21,103 bases of DNA from positions 1 to 21,103 of the forward strand of contig JAGWVC010000070.1 in NCBI GenBank assembly GCA_018971065.1, given 5' to 3'. Below, piece after piece: positions 1 through 7,898 of the stretch. Source of the stretch: Sphingomonadales bacterium. Lineage in GTDB: Bacteria; Pseudomonadota; Alphaproteobacteria; Sphingomonadales; Sphingomonadaceae. Numbering within the stretch: the stretch's first letter is position 1; every line of letters begins with the position of its first letter. The notes beneath the pieces are model-generated. The model saw nothing but the letters and a program-made list of their open reading frames with translations, did not search any database and had not been told where the DNA came from. Made by a program: the position numbers and the translations under genes.

Positions 1-130
1 TTTCCGGGACAATACCCCGAACCGGGGGGCGGCATGGTTGCGCCTGCGGTGCCATGTCCGTAGAAGGCCAAGCCATGCAGGGGGTCGGCTGCTTTCCTTT
101 CCTGGCTGGATCGCCCGGGCGCGGGCAGCG

Positions 131-1612
131 ATGAGGCGCGTCTGCGTCATCGGTGCCGGATTCGGCGGGTTGGCGCTGGCGCTGCGCCTTCAGGCGGCCG
201 GCATGGCCACCACGCTGGTCGAAGCCGGCGAAGCCCCGGGCGGGCGGGCGGCGCAGCGCACCGTCGAGGACATGACCTTCGACCTGTGCCCGGCGACGAT
301 CGACGATGTGGGCGGCCTGCAGGAGCTGTGGGCCCTGGCCGGGCGCGATGTCGCCAGCGACGTTACCTTGCTGCCGGTGCAGCCGTTGTGGCGGCTGAAC
401 TGGCCCGACAGCACCCAGATCGACTGGACTGCCGATGCCGCCGCGATGGCGCGCGGCGTGGCCCGGCTGGCCCCCGGTGACCTGGCCGGATACCAGCAGT
501 TCATGGCCTATGCCGCCGAGATGAGGGCGGTGGGCACGTTCGGGTTTGGCGAGAAGGCGCATACCGGCGCGGGCATGTTCGCGCGGGCGCTGCCGCTGCT
601 GGTTCGCCAGCAGGCCTGGCGATCGCTGGACGGCAAGGCGCGCGCGCTGGTGAAATCGGAGAAGCTGCGCCAGGCGTTGACCTTCCGCGTGCTGATGAAG
701 GGCGGCAACCCGCTGACAGTGCCGGCGCTGCACGCGGCGAACCTGCGCACCGAGGCCGAACGCGGCACCTGGTGGCCGCAGGGCGGGGTGGCGGCGCTGG
801 CCCGGGCGATGGCGGCGCTGTTCGTGGCGCAGGGCGGCGAACTGCGGCTGGGCGATCCGGCCGTGCGGATACACACGCTGGGCAACCGCGTCAGCGCGGT
901 ATCCTGCGCCAGCGGCTGGCGCGCGCACTTCGATGCGGTGGCCAGCAATGCCGACGTGATGCACACCTATCGCACGCTGCTGGCGAAGACGCCGCAGGGC
1001 GACAGGATGGTGCGGCGGCTGGCCGGGGGGCGTTGGTCGCCCGGGGTGTTCGCGGTGCATTTCGCGGTCGAGGGGGCGTGGCCGGGCATTCCGCACAACA
1101 CCATGCTGTTCGGCCCGCGCTGGGACGATTGGCTGGAGGATGTGTTCCAGCATGGCGTGCTGCCGCGCGACATGGTGATCCGGCTGGCGCACCCCACCGT
1201 TACCGATGCCACGCTGGCGCCGGCCGGGCGCAGCCTGTTCAGCGCGTTCGTGCCGGTGGCAAACCTGGGCAAGCTGCCGATCGACTGGGAGACGGTGGGA
1301 CCGGTGATGCAGCGGCGCGTGCTGGACGAAGTGGGCCGCCGCTTCATTCCCGACATTCACGACCGCATCGTCACCGCGTTCCATGCCACCCCGCGCGACA
1401 CCGCGCTGGCGCTGAACGCGCACCTGGGCAGTTGCGCCGGGCTGGAGCCGGACTTGTGGCAATCGGTCCGGCTGCGTCCGCGCCATCGTGACGAATGCTT
1501 CGGCAACCTTTATCTGGCGGGTGCCGGCTCGCACCCCGGCGCCGGGTTCTCGTCGGTGCTGACCGGGGCGCGGGCGGTGGCGAGGCTGATAGAGGAAGAT
1601 TTGAAGGCATGA
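131..1612 (+). CDS. crtI: CrtI-type phytoene desaturase (FAD-dependent carotenoid desaturase)
   Basis: Desaturates phytoene stepwise toward lycopene or neurosporene at the membrane, the step that creates the chromophore of carotenoids. The 493-residue product has the usual CrtI length. It opens with a Rossmann dinucleotide-binding motif, GAGFGG at residues 8-13, followed by the E-x-GGRA stretch. It ends with the conserved FAD-binding segment YLAGAGSHPGAG (GAGSHPGAG at 464-472). The middle also follows CrtI closely (AWRSLDGKARALV, WWPQGGVAALARAM, VASNADVMHTYR). The ATG at 131 is chosen because the flavin-binding strand begins right after it; the frame is open further upstream but that part has no family resemblance. 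The stop overlaps the next gene by four bases (ATGA), which suggests coupled translation. After PGAG the family's usual IPGVI reads FSSVL, a mild deviation. No crtB or crtY lies in this window. Identification is strong; the exact number of desaturation steps cannot be read from sequence. Confidence 0.9.
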   Translation: MRRVCVIGAGFGGLALALRLQAAGMATTLVEAGEAPGGRAAQRTVEDMTFDLCPATIDDVGGLQELWALAGRDVASDVTLLPVQPLWRLNWPDSTQIDWTADAAAMARGVARLAPGDLAGYQQFMAYAAEMRAVGTFGFGEKAHTGAGMFARALPLLVRQQAWRSLDGKARALVKSEKLRQALTFRVLMKGGNPLTVPALHAANLRTEAERGTWWPQGGVAALARAMAALFVAQGGELRLGDPAVRIHTLGNRVSAVSCASGWRAHFDAVASNADVMHTYRTLLAKTPQGDRMVRRLAGGRWSPGVFAVHFAVEGAWPGIPHNTMLFGPRWDDWLEDVFQHGVLPRDMVIRLAHPTVTDATLAPAGRSLFSAFVPVANLGKLPIDWETVGPVMQRRVLDEVGRRFIPDIHDRIVTAFHATPRDTALALNAHLGSCAGLEPDLWQSVRLRPRHRDECFGNLYLAGAGSHPGAGFSSVLTGARAVARLIEEDLKA

Positions 1613-2190
1613 AGCGAGTGGCGGTCTATTGCGGTTCGGCAACCCCCGAGGACCCGCGCTACATGGAACTGGCGCGCACCGTGGGCGATACGCTGGCGCG
1701 GCGCGGCATCGGCGTGGTCTATGGCGGCGCGAAAGTGGGGTTGATGGGCGCGGTGGCCTATGCCGCGCTGGCGGCGGGGGGCGAGGTGATCGGCGTGATC
1801 CCCGAGGCGCTGGTGGGCGCCGAAGTGGCCAATCCCGATTGCACCGAACTGCGGGTGGTGAAGGGGATGCATGAGCGCAAGCTGGCGTTCACCCAGCTTT
1901 CCGACGGCTTCCTGACCCTGCCCGGCGGGGTGGGCACGATGGACGAGCTGTGGGAGGCGGTAAGCTGGGCGCAACTGGGCTATCATGCCAAGCCGGTGGG
2001 CCTGCTGAATGCCTTCGGTTTCTATGACGGGCTGCTGGCGTTCAACCGCCACATGGCCGATGTCGGCTTCGTGCGACCGCCGCATCGGGGCATCATCATC
2101 GCCGAGCACGAGCTGGACCTGCTGCTGACCCGGATGGCCGCGCACGAGCCGATCGAGGCGATCTGCCGGATCGACGAGGACGACCTGTAA
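1609..2190 (+). CDS. LOG-family (TIGR00730-type) nucleoside 5'-monophosphate phosphoribohydrolase
   Basis: A 193-residue Rossmann-fold protein of the LOG family. Characterised members cleave cytokinin riboside monophosphates or related nucleotides to the free base plus ribose 5-phosphate. The family signature PGGxGTxxE is intact as PGGVGTMDE at residues 105-113, and the conserved MHERK sits at 87-91. The N-terminal strand VAVYCGS and the VYGGAKVGLMG loop at about 37-47 form the nucleotide pocket. The ATG at 1609 overlaps the crtI stop (ATGA), so the two are probably translated together. The stop codon abuts, with no gap, the stop codon of the convergent transporter gene. A real link to carotenoid synthesis is not implied; many bacteria carry such genes in unrelated operons, and the true substrate may be a damaged nucleotide rather than a cytokinin. 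Confidence 0.9.
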   Translation: MKRVAVYCGSATPEDPRYMELARTVGDTLARRGIGVVYGGAKVGLMGAVAYAALAAGGEVIGVIPEALVGAEVANPDCTELRVVKGMHERKLAFTQLSDGFLTLPGGVGTMDELWEAVSWAQLGYHAKPVGLLNAFGFYDGLLAFNRHMADVGFVRPPHRGIIIAEHELDLLLTRMAAHEPIEAICRIDEDDL

Positions 2191-3423
2191 TTACCGGATC
2201 GGCGGGTTCAGGCGGCGGAACAGGCGGCCTTTCTCGCTGAACAGCACCAGCGCCAGCGTGCCGCAACCGGCGATCAGCATGGTCAGCGCCAGTGGCCGGG
2301 CGGTGCCGTCGTAGGCCTGGCCGACCAGCGTGCCGAGGGCGGCGCCGCAGATCGTGCGCACGAACGCCTGCGACGAGGCGGCAGCGCCGGCCTGGCGGGC
2401 GAAGGGCTGCAGCGCGATCGACCCGAAGTTGGCGCCGATGAAGCTCATCATGCACATGTTCAGGGTCATCACCGGCACGAACGTCCACAGCGTTTCATGC
2501 GTGCGGGTGGCCAGCAGGAACTGCAGGCTGCTGAGCACGATGTAGCCGAACACCGCGCTGTGCGAGACGCGGCGCGCGCCGAAGCGGACGACGATGCGCG
2601 AGTTGACGAAGCTGGCGCACGACATCGCCAGCGCCATCCCGGCGAACAGCAGCGGGAAACCGGCGCCGGCGCCGAAGTGTTCGGCGACGAGCTGTTGCGA
2701 GGAATTGATGTAGCCGAACAGCGCGCCCTGGACGAGGGCCATGCCGAACACATAGCCGAGCGCGGCGCGGGTGGTGACGGTTTGCAGCGTCGCGCGGGCG
2801 ACGTGCCGGGGGTGCAGGGTCTGGCGATGGGCCGGGTCCAGCGTTTCGGGCAGGCGCAGGCTGATCCACGCCGCAACCAGCACTGCCATCGTCGCCATGA
2901 TGCCGAAGATCCAGCGCCAGCCGACGAACAGCAGCACCGCCTGGCCGAGCGAGGGCGCGGCCATCGGCACGATCATGAAGGTCATCGACACCATCGACTG
3001 CATCCGCGCCATGCGATCGCCTTCGTAGCGATCGCGGATGATCGCGGGTGGCACGACGGTGAGACCTGACGATGCCAGCCCGCCCAGCGCGCGGGCCGCC
3101 AGCATCATGCCGAACGTGGGCGCCAGCGCGGCGGCGATGGTGAAGGCGATGTAGCCGCCGAGGCAGAACAGCAGCACAGGCTTGCGGCCGAAGCGATCGG
3201 CCAGCGTGCCGGGGACCAGCGAGCCGAGGCCGGAGAACAGCAGGAACAGGCCGACCACGAGCTGGCGCTGGTTGGAATCATGAACGCCGAGATCGGCCGA
3301 CATGATGCCGAGCGCGGGGAGCATCGAATCGACCGCGAGCGCCTGAAGCGCCTGGGTCATCGCCATCATCGTCACGAATTCGCGGATCGACAGGAACGGC
3401 TTTTCGGTGGGGGGAGAGGCCAT
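2191..3423 (-). CDS. MFS multidrug efflux transporter, Bcr/CflA-like
   Basis: A 410-residue major facilitator protein with about 12 hydrophobic segments, expected in the inner membrane and driven by proton antiport. The MFS loop 2-3 motif A is visible as GTLADRFGRKPVL around residue 72. The antiporter-type proline/glycine pattern in TM5 appears as PMAAPSLGQ near residue 153. The spacing, the early D-x-MLP stretch (VDSMLPALG) and the RDRYEGDRMARMQS loop are typical of the Bcr/CflA drug-resistance subfamily. It is divergent from dinB with 98 bp between the starts, and its stop touches the stop of the LOG gene. The substrate cannot be read from sequence; bicyclomycin, chloramphenicol or sulfonamide export is known for relatives only. 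Confidence 0.88.
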   Translation of the reverse strand: MASPPTEKPFLSIREFVTMMAMTQALQALAVDSMLPALGIMSADLGVHDSNQRQLVVGLFLLFSGLGSLVPGTLADRFGRKPVLLFCLGGYIAFTIAAALAPTFGMMLAARALGGLASSGLTVVPPAIIRDRYEGDRMARMQSMVSMTFMIVPMAAPSLGQAVLLFVGWRWIFGIMATMAVLVAAWISLRLPETLDPAHRQTLHPRHVARATLQTVTTRAALGYVFGMALVQGALFGYINSSQQLVAEHFGAGAGFPLLFAGMALAMSCASFVNSRIVVRFGARRVSHSAVFGYIVLSSLQFLLATRTHETLWTFVPVMTLNMCMMSFIGANFGSIALQPFARQAGAAASSQAFVRTICGAALGTLVGQAYDGTARPLALTMLIAGCGTLALVLFSEKGRLFRRLNPPIR

Positions 3424-3521
3424 GCCCGACCCTGTGGCCCGTGGGCGCCGGAATTGCCAGTGTGCAGTTGCGAAAAGATCGCCGGTTGCAGGGGTGGGGC
3501 GGGGCCGGGTAAGCTGGCGCG

Positions 3522-4649
3522 ATGGCGCAGGACACCCCCGCTGGCGAGGACGACGATGCAGGCGGGGCGCTGCGCAAGATCATCCATATCGACATGGATG
3601 CGTTCTTTGCCAGCGTCGAGCAGCGCGACGACCCAGGCTTGCGCGGGTTGCCGGTGGCGGTGGGGGGCGCCAAGGGTCGGGGGGTGGTGGCCGCCGCCAG
3701 TTACGAGGCGCGGACGTTCGGGGTGCGATCGGCGATGCCCTCCGCCACGGCATTGCGGCTGTGCCCCGACCTGGTGTTCCGGCCGCCGCGTTTCGAGGTG
3801 TACAAGGCGGTGTCGCGGCAGATCCGCGCGATCTTTGCCGAATTCACCCCGTTGATCGAGCCGCTGTCGCTGGACGAAGCCTATCTGGATGTGACCGCCG
3901 ACTTGCGCGGGGTGGGCAGTGCGACGCGGATTGCCGAGCTGATCCGCGCGAGGATCAGGGCCGAGACCGGGCTGACCGCCAGTGCCGGGGTTTCGTACAA
4001 CAAGTTCCTGGCCAAGCTGGCGAGCGACCAGAACAAGCCCGACGGGCTGTGCGTGATAAGGCCGGGCGAGGGGCAGGCGTTCGTGGCCGGGTTGCCGGTG
4101 CGGCGGTTTCACGGGGTGGGGCCGCGCGGGGCGGAGAAGTTGGCGGCACTGGGGATCGAAACCGGCGCGGACCTGCGCGCGGCGGACATTGCGGTGCTGC
4201 GGGCGCATTTCGGGCGGCAGGCGGACTATCTCTATCGCGCGGCGCGGGGGATCGACTGGCGGCGGGTTTCGCCCGACCGGGAGCGCAAGTCGATCGGCGG
4301 TGAGCGCACTTATGACAAGGACATTGCCAGCGGCAGCGGGCTGCGCGCGGCGCTGGAGCATATCATCGCGATCGTCTGGCGCGATGTCGAGCGGCTGGAG
4401 GCGAAAGGGCGGACGCTGACGCTGAAGCTGCGCTATTCCGATTTCACCACGAAGACCCATTCGCGAACGCTGGTGCGGCCGATCGCCGACAGGCAAGAGT
4501 TCGTGATGGTGGCGCGGGCGCTGCTGGATGAGCAGTTGCCGTTGCCGCAGCCGGTGCGGCTGATGGGGCTGACGCTGTCGGGGCTGGAGGGGGAGCGGGA
4601 GGCTTTGCCGCCGGTCGATGACGGCAAGGGCCAACTGGCGCTGTTCTGA
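3522..4649 (+). CDS. dinB: DNA polymerase IV (Y-family translesion polymerase)
   Basis: Error-prone DNA polymerase that copies past damaged bases. The 375-residue protein has the Y-family order of palm, fingers, thumb and little finger. The metal-binding residues are D24 in HIDMD and D118/E119 in LSLDEAYLDV, and the steric-gate aromatic is F29. The lesion-bypass signature SAGVSYNKFLAKLASD is intact, as is the helix-hairpin-helix segment HGVGPRGAEKLAALG. The last five residues, QLALF (371-375), match the beta-clamp binding peptide, so the C-terminus is complete. An N-terminal extension of about 16 residues precedes the first strand. I see no alphaproteobacterial LexA box (GTTC-N7-GTTC) between the divergent starts, so SOS control is not supported here. 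The stop lies one base from the stop of the convergent SnoaL-like gene. Confidence 0.95.
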   Translation: MAQDTPAGEDDDAGGALRKIIHIDMDAFFASVEQRDDPGLRGLPVAVGGAKGRGVVAAASYEARTFGVRSAMPSATALRLCPDLVFRPPRFEVYKAVSRQIRAIFAEFTPLIEPLSLDEAYLDVTADLRGVGSATRIAELIRARIRAETGLTASAGVSYNKFLAKLASDQNKPDGLCVIRPGEGQAFVAGLPVRRFHGVGPRGAEKLAALGIETGADLRAADIAVLRAHFGRQADYLYRAARGIDWRRVSPDRERKSIGGERTYDKDIASGSGLRAALEHIIAIVWRDVERLEAKGRTLTLKLRYSDFTTKTHSRTLVRPIADRQEFVMVARALLDEQLPLPQPVRLMGLTLSGLEGEREALPPVDDGKGQLALF

Positions 4650-4650
4650 T

Positions 4651-5163
4651 TTAGCCCTTCAGCAGCCCGTACATCGGGTCTTCGCGGCTTTTGACGCCGC
4701 GCGTGGCGTGAGGGAGCAGGCCGGTGGCGGGGTGGCCGGTGGGGACTTCGGCGGCGCGCTCGAAGCGTTCGATGTCGTAGACGACGGTGCGTTCGGCGAT
4801 GCGCCAATCGCCGCTGCGGCATTCGAGGCGATCGAGGTAGCGGCCGGCGAGGACCCAGTTCCAGGTTTCGCCATCATGCTCGAACTGGTGCCAGGCGGTC
4901 ATGTAGGACTGCGCGGCGGCGCGGTGGCCGTCGAGCTCGATGACGATGTTCGAGAGCTGGTGGCTGGTGCGCATCGGCATGCCCTGGACGACGGTGCGGG
5001 TGAAGCGCTCGACCGCCGATTCGGTTTCGCCCGAGTGATTGTCCTTCGCGTCGAGGTGGAAGGCCGAGAGGATCAGCGGCAGGTCGGCGCGGTCGATCCC
5101 CCGGCAGTAGCGGTGCAGGCAATCGGTGATGGCGGCGCGGGCCGTCAGTTCCGCCAGTTCCAT
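4651..5163 (-). CDS. SnoaL/NTF2-like family protein
   Basis: A 170-residue protein with the look of the SnoaL_4 branch of the NTF2-like cone fold. It starts with helix-forming residues and the common motif YCRGIDRAD (about 19-27), followed by FHLDA (35-39) and a central HQLSNIVIELDG strand. Members include small-molecule isomerases, epoxide hydrolases and subunits of ring-modifying enzymes, so the catalytic role is open. It is the last gene of a three-gene run. Its ATG shares one base with the TGA of the upstream LLM oxidoreductase (TGATG), which implies translational coupling. Together with the SDR and flavin oxidoreductase it fits a degradative route for a cyclic ketone, terpenoid or steroid-like compound, but this is inference from neighbours. 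Confidence 0.82.
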   Translation of the reverse strand: MELAELTARAAITDCLHRYCRGIDRADLPLILSAFHLDAKDNHSGETESAVERFTRTVVQGMPMRTSHQLSNIVIELDGHRAAAQSYMTAWHQFEHDGETWNWVLAGRYLDRLECRSGDWRIAERTVVYDIERFERAAEVPTGHPATGLLPHATRGVKSREDPMYGLLKG

Positions 5164-6077
5164 CAGAATTTGGCCGCATGCTCGGCGATGCGGCCGATGT
5201 AGTCCTCGATCGCGGCCATGCTGGGGAACGGTCCTTCGAGGCGGCCCATGACGCCGGTGGCGAATTCGGTGACGCCGGCTGCCATCATTGCCGGCACATC
5301 GGCGAAGATGCGGTCGAGATCGAAGTGGCTGTTGTCGGGCAGCATGTAGCGCGGCAGGTGGGCGCGGACGATGAGTTCGGCCGGATCGCGACCGGCGGCG
5401 ACGAACGCGTCGCGATACATCTGCGAGCCTTCGCGCAGCTTGTCCAGCGAGGCGGAATCGTCGGGGCCGCTTTCCCAGCCGTCGCACAGTTCGGCGACCA
5501 GCTTGACGTTGGCGGGGGTGGCCTTGACGCCGAGCAGGATGGGGATGCGCTTCTGCACCGGCTGCGGCTGCTGGTGCAGTTCGGTGAACGAGACGGTTTC
5601 CGACTGGAACGTGGCGGGCTGGTTTTCCCACAGCGCGCGGCAGGCGCCAATGTTGTCGCGCAGGATCTGGCGGCGCTTGCCGAAATCGACGTTCAGCGAG
5701 GCATATTCCTCGCGGCTCCAGCCGGTGCCGAAGCAGGGTTCGCAGCGGCCGTTCGAGATGACGTCGATGGTGGTGAGCTGCTTGGCCAGCAGCACCGCCG
5801 GGCGCAGCGGCGCCAGCATGATGCAGTTGGAGATGCGGATGCGTGTCGTGACGGCGGCAATGGCGCCGTTGAGCACCGCCAGTTCGAGGTAGGGCTTGCG
5901 GCCGGCGTCGCCGTGGGCCAGCCCGCCCTCGTAGGGATAGTTGGAGATGTCGCTGCCGAGCGAGACATGCTCACCCAGCGCGACGCCGTGGAGGCCGGCC
6001 TTCTCGACCATCTTCGCGATCTCGACGGGCCGGGCGGTGCCGTCGATATGGCCGATGTAGAGCGTGATCTTCAGCAT
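5163..6077 (-). CDS. LLM-class flavin-dependent oxidoreductase (TIGR03619-like)
   Basis: A 304-residue luciferase-like monooxygenase-fold (TIM barrel) enzyme. The family region I/L-S-N-GR...G-x-GW-x-x-EY is seen as VISNGRCEPCFGTGWSREEY (106-125), and the barrel segments MVEKAGLHGVALGEHV and RIRISNCIMLAP are typical. The start is the ATG at 6077, preceded by a strong GGGAGA ribosome site; the frame continues upstream through repeat sequence that is not part of the protein. Family names often say F420-dependent, but sphingomonads are not generally known as F420 producers, so FMN with a reductase is at least as likely. It is coupled to the SnoaL-like gene downstream and follows the SDR gene with a 141-bp gap that contains a dispersed repeat. 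Confidence 0.85.
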   Translation of the reverse strand: MLKITLYIGHIDGTARPVEIAKMVEKAGLHGVALGEHVSLGSDISNYPYEGGLAHGDAGRKPYLELAVLNGAIAAVTTRIRISNCIMLAPLRPAVLLAKQLTTIDVISNGRCEPCFGTGWSREEYASLNVDFGKRRQILRDNIGACRALWENQPATFQSETVSFTELHQQPQPVQKRIPILLGVKATPANVKLVAELCDGWESGPDDSASLDKLREGSQMYRDAFVAAGRDPAELIVRAHLPRYMLPDNSHFDLDRIFADVPAMMAAGVTEFATGVMGRLEGPFPSMAAIEDYIGRIAEHAAKF

Positions 6078-6128
6078 CGATTCTCTCCCGTTTGCGGCGA
6101 CTGCGTGGGCTTCCCGAAGAAAAGGGCG

Positions 6129-6149
6129 GTCCTTCGACAAGCTCAGGAC
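6129..6149. repeat. Dispersed palindromic repeat copy between LLM and SDR genes
   Basis: The stretch around cgacaagctcaggac is flanked by the short inverted arms GTCCT and AGGAC. Near-identical sequences are, from memory, scattered through many sphingomonad and other proteobacterial genomes and are often mistranslated as RPELVEGP. That peptide appears when this locus is read on the minus strand. The repeat sits in the only sizeable gap of the operon, so it may act as an mRNA-stabilising or attenuating hairpin. The copy number in this genome was not checked. Confidence 0.6.
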
Positions 6150-6218
6150 GGACGGATTTCGGTGCGGCAGACGTGGTTTTGAGGGATGCTACGCCGTTGC
6201 TGCCGCTGCTGGCTTGAC

Positions 6219-7028
6219 CTATTGCGACAGGCGGGCGGCGCGGCTGCCGGGGGTGCCGGGGTTTTCGGCGCCCATGCCGGAGAAGCCGATGCAGTAGCCG
6301 CCATCGACCGGCAGCACGACGCCGGTGATGTAGCGCGCTTCGTCGCTGGCGAGGAACAGCGCGGCGTTGGCGATATCCTCGGGCAGGCCCCAGCGGTCGA
6401 GCGGGATGCCGGCGAGGCGGAAGCCGTCCTCGGGCGGGGTGGAGCATTCCTTCGACATCGGTACCAGCCCGGTCCAGAACGTGCCGGGGGCGATGGCGTT
6501 CACGCGGATGTTCTGATCGGCATAATCGAGCGCGGCGGTCTTGGCGAGCTGGTGGACGCCGGCCTTGGCCGAGCCGTAAACCGAATGCTCCTTCCAGCCG
6601 ACCACGCCCGAGGCCGAGCCGATGTTGACGATGGCGCCGCCGCCGGTCTTCATCATCGAGATAATGCCGTACTTCATGCCCAGGAACACGCCGCGGATGT
6701 TGACGGCGTGGATCTGGTCCCAGCGTTCGGCGGTCTGTTCGTGCAGCTTGGCCATGCCGCCGCCGAAGCCGGCGTTGTTGACGAGAATGTCGAGCCGGCC
6801 CCACTTGTCCTCGGCAGCGGCGATCATCGCCTGGACCTCGGATTCATCTGCGACGTTGGCGTGGACCGCGATGGCGTTGGCGCCGATCTGCGCGGCGACC
6901 TCGTCCTGCGCGCCGGAAATGTCGGCGCAGACGACGCGGGCGCCTTCTTGGGCAAAGCGGATCGCGGTGGCGCGGCCCATGCCCGAGCCGGCGCCGGTGA
7001 TGATGGCGATCTTGTCCTTGAGGCGCAT
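6219..7028 (-). CDS. SDR-family NAD(P)-dependent oxidoreductase
   Basis: A classical short-chain dehydrogenase/reductase of 269 residues. The cofactor motif TGAGSGMG is at 11-18, NNAG at 84-87 and the structural N at 110. The catalytic triad is S138, Y151 and K155 (Y-GSA-K). The acidic residue after strand beta-2 (CADIS, D36) favours NAD over NADP. A C-terminal VDGGYCIGF stretch is typical of family members acting on hydroxy/keto groups of alicyclic compounds. About 20 residues after it (GMGAENPGTPGSRAARLSQ) are low-complexity and family-atypical. The start has a GGGAG site seven bases upstream. It is the first gene of the SDR-LLM-SnoaL run. The substrate is unknown. Confidence 0.9.
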   Translation of the reverse strand: MRLKDKIAIITGAGSGMGRATAIRFAQEGARVVCADISGAQDEVAAQIGANAIAVHANVADESEVQAMIAAAEDKWGRLDILVNNAGFGGGMAKLHEQTAERWDQIHAVNIRGVFLGMKYGIISMMKTGGGAIVNIGSASGVVGWKEHSVYGSAKAGVHQLAKTAALDYADQNIRVNAIAPGTFWTGLVPMSKECSTPPEDGFRLAGIPLDRWGLPEDIANAALFLASDEARYITGVVLPVDGGYCIGFSGMGAENPGTPGSRAARLSQ

Positions 7029-7123
7029 GTCTAGTCTCCCGGTCTGGATTTGCCGGGGTTTGTACAGGTGTTCAGCGTGAAGGCAAGATCGGGTTCGTGC
7101 GGGGAGGCTTGTAAACCGGCATG

Positions 7124-7152
7124 TTTATGAAATAACGACATAACTCTATTAT
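7124..7152 (+). promoter_or_regulatory. Possible sigma70-like promoter of the membrane-anchored protein gene
   Basis: TTTATG at 7124-7129 and TATTAT at 7147-7152 are separated by 17 bases, in the only AT-rich part of the divergent intergenic region. The -10 box is a good match and the -35 box a weak one. The position, 17 bases before the TTG start, would give a short leader. This is pattern recognition only. Confidence 0.4.
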
Positions 7153-7168
7153 CGCGAAGGATGGCGGG

Positions 7169-7831
7169 TTGGAACCGGGATCGATTGCAGCCTGGGTGGG
7201 AACGGGCATTGCCGGGCTGGGTGCCGTCCTGGCGATGCACCAGTTGCGCCTGGCGACTCAGGCCCAGAAAAACCAGGTGGCCATAGCCAGCGCCAATCTC
7301 CTGCTGTCGATCGATGCGGCGTATGAAGGCAGCGAACTGATGGCGGGGCGAATGGCGGTCAGGGCGCTGAGGCATCGCGCGGAAGCCAAGGTCGGACTGG
7401 ATGGCGTCTATCGTTCGGATGACGCCACGCGAAAGCTGGTGTGCGCCGAGTGCTCGAAGGAGCTTGGTGAATTATGGCAGCGGGTGAAGAACTTTGCGCC
7501 TGATACGGCGGCAGAGAAGCGCGACGGGCTGACACCGGCCGAGCATTATGCGCGGGTCATGGCATTGCCGTTCTGGTTCGAGACCATCGGTCGGTTGTGC
7601 GCCCGCAAGCTGCTGCCGGTGGAGGACATCCTCAACCTCTACGATCAGGTGATCATCACCACCATGTTCGCATTCGAGGAGCATATCCGGGCGCGGCGGA
7701 GCGAAGGCCCGTTTCCGAATCCCCGGTTCATGGAAAATGCGATGGCGCTGTATGCGAAGGCACAGGCCTACAAGCAAAAACGGGACGACCCCCATCAGGA
7801 CCGTCCCGCCGAAAGTGGCATGGAGTGGTAG
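7169..7831 (+). CDS. Uncharacterised membrane-anchored helical protein (DUF4760-like)
   Basis: A 220-residue protein whose N-terminus (about residues 6-24) is one hydrophobic helix followed directly by QLRLATQAQ, then a long mostly helical cytoplasmic part. The layout resembles DUF4760-type proteins: one membrane helix, then a soluble helical domain with an aromatic/acidic FWFETIGRL motif (about 132-140). No catalytic residues are recognisable. The TTG at 7169 is chosen because an AAGGA ribosome site lies seven bases before it and it keeps the whole membrane helix; an ATG at 7161 is in another frame. It is divergent from the SDR operon and convergent with the rluD-rpoH unit. Its last 20 codons (KQKRDDPHQDRP region) double as an intrinsic terminator for the opposite strand. 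Function unknown. Confidence 0.75.
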   Translation: MEPGSIAAWVGTGIAGLGAVLAMHQLRLATQAQKNQVAIASANLLLSIDAAYEGSELMAGRMAVRALRHRAEAKVGLDGVYRSDDATRKLVCAECSKELGELWQRVKNFAPDTAAEKRDGLTPAEHYARVMALPFWFETIGRLCARKLLPVEDILNLYDQVIITTMFAFEEHIRARRSEGPFPNPRFMENAMALYAKAQAYKQKRDDPHQDRPAESGMEW

Positions 7832-7892
7832 GCTGGCCGATCAGGCGAGTTCTTTATTGCGCATGATGTCGGCTCCTGATTGCGCTATGATG
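7774..7892 (-). ncRNA. Candidate small RNA / leader with a 7-codon reading frame downstream of rpoH
   Basis: On the minus strand a promoter-like pair is followed by a roughly 118-base stretch ending in a clear T-tailed terminator. Inside it, AGGAG (7877-7873) is set eight bases before ATG (7864-7862), which opens the seven-residue frame MRNKELA ending in TGA at 7841. GCGCA and TGCGC (plus-strand positions 7881-7885 and 7859-7863) can pair so that the ribosome site is looped out and the start codon is partly closed. The sequence elements are seen directly. That they form an expressed sRNA or micro-peptide is inference, and the hairpin could simply terminate rpoH mRNA. Confidence 0.4.
7776..7808 (-). 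terminator. Intrinsic terminator on the minus strand, inside the 3' end of the DUF4760-like gene
   Basis: Read on the minus strand, CGGGACG (7808-7802) pairs perfectly with CGTCCCG (7787-7781) across a 14-base loop and is followed at once by five Ts (7780-7776). This is a textbook rho-independent terminator. It would end transcripts coming from rpoH, or from the small unit that starts near 7892. It overlaps the coding sequence of the convergent gene. Confidence 0.75.
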
Positions 7893-7898
7893 GGAGGA

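Noticed and set aside
1..130. End of an upstream gene
   Set aside because: Short frames reach the left edge (for example stop at 61-63) but too little sequence is present to support any protein.
3424..3521. SOS (LexA) box before dinB
   Set aside because: No GTTC-N7-GTTC or reverse form is present in the 98 bp between the divergent starts.
3372..4634. 420-codon minus-strand open frame
   Set aside because: Antisense to dinB, rich in His/Arg/Pro/Gln as expected for the mirror of a GC-rich gene; dinB itself has all catalytic motifs.
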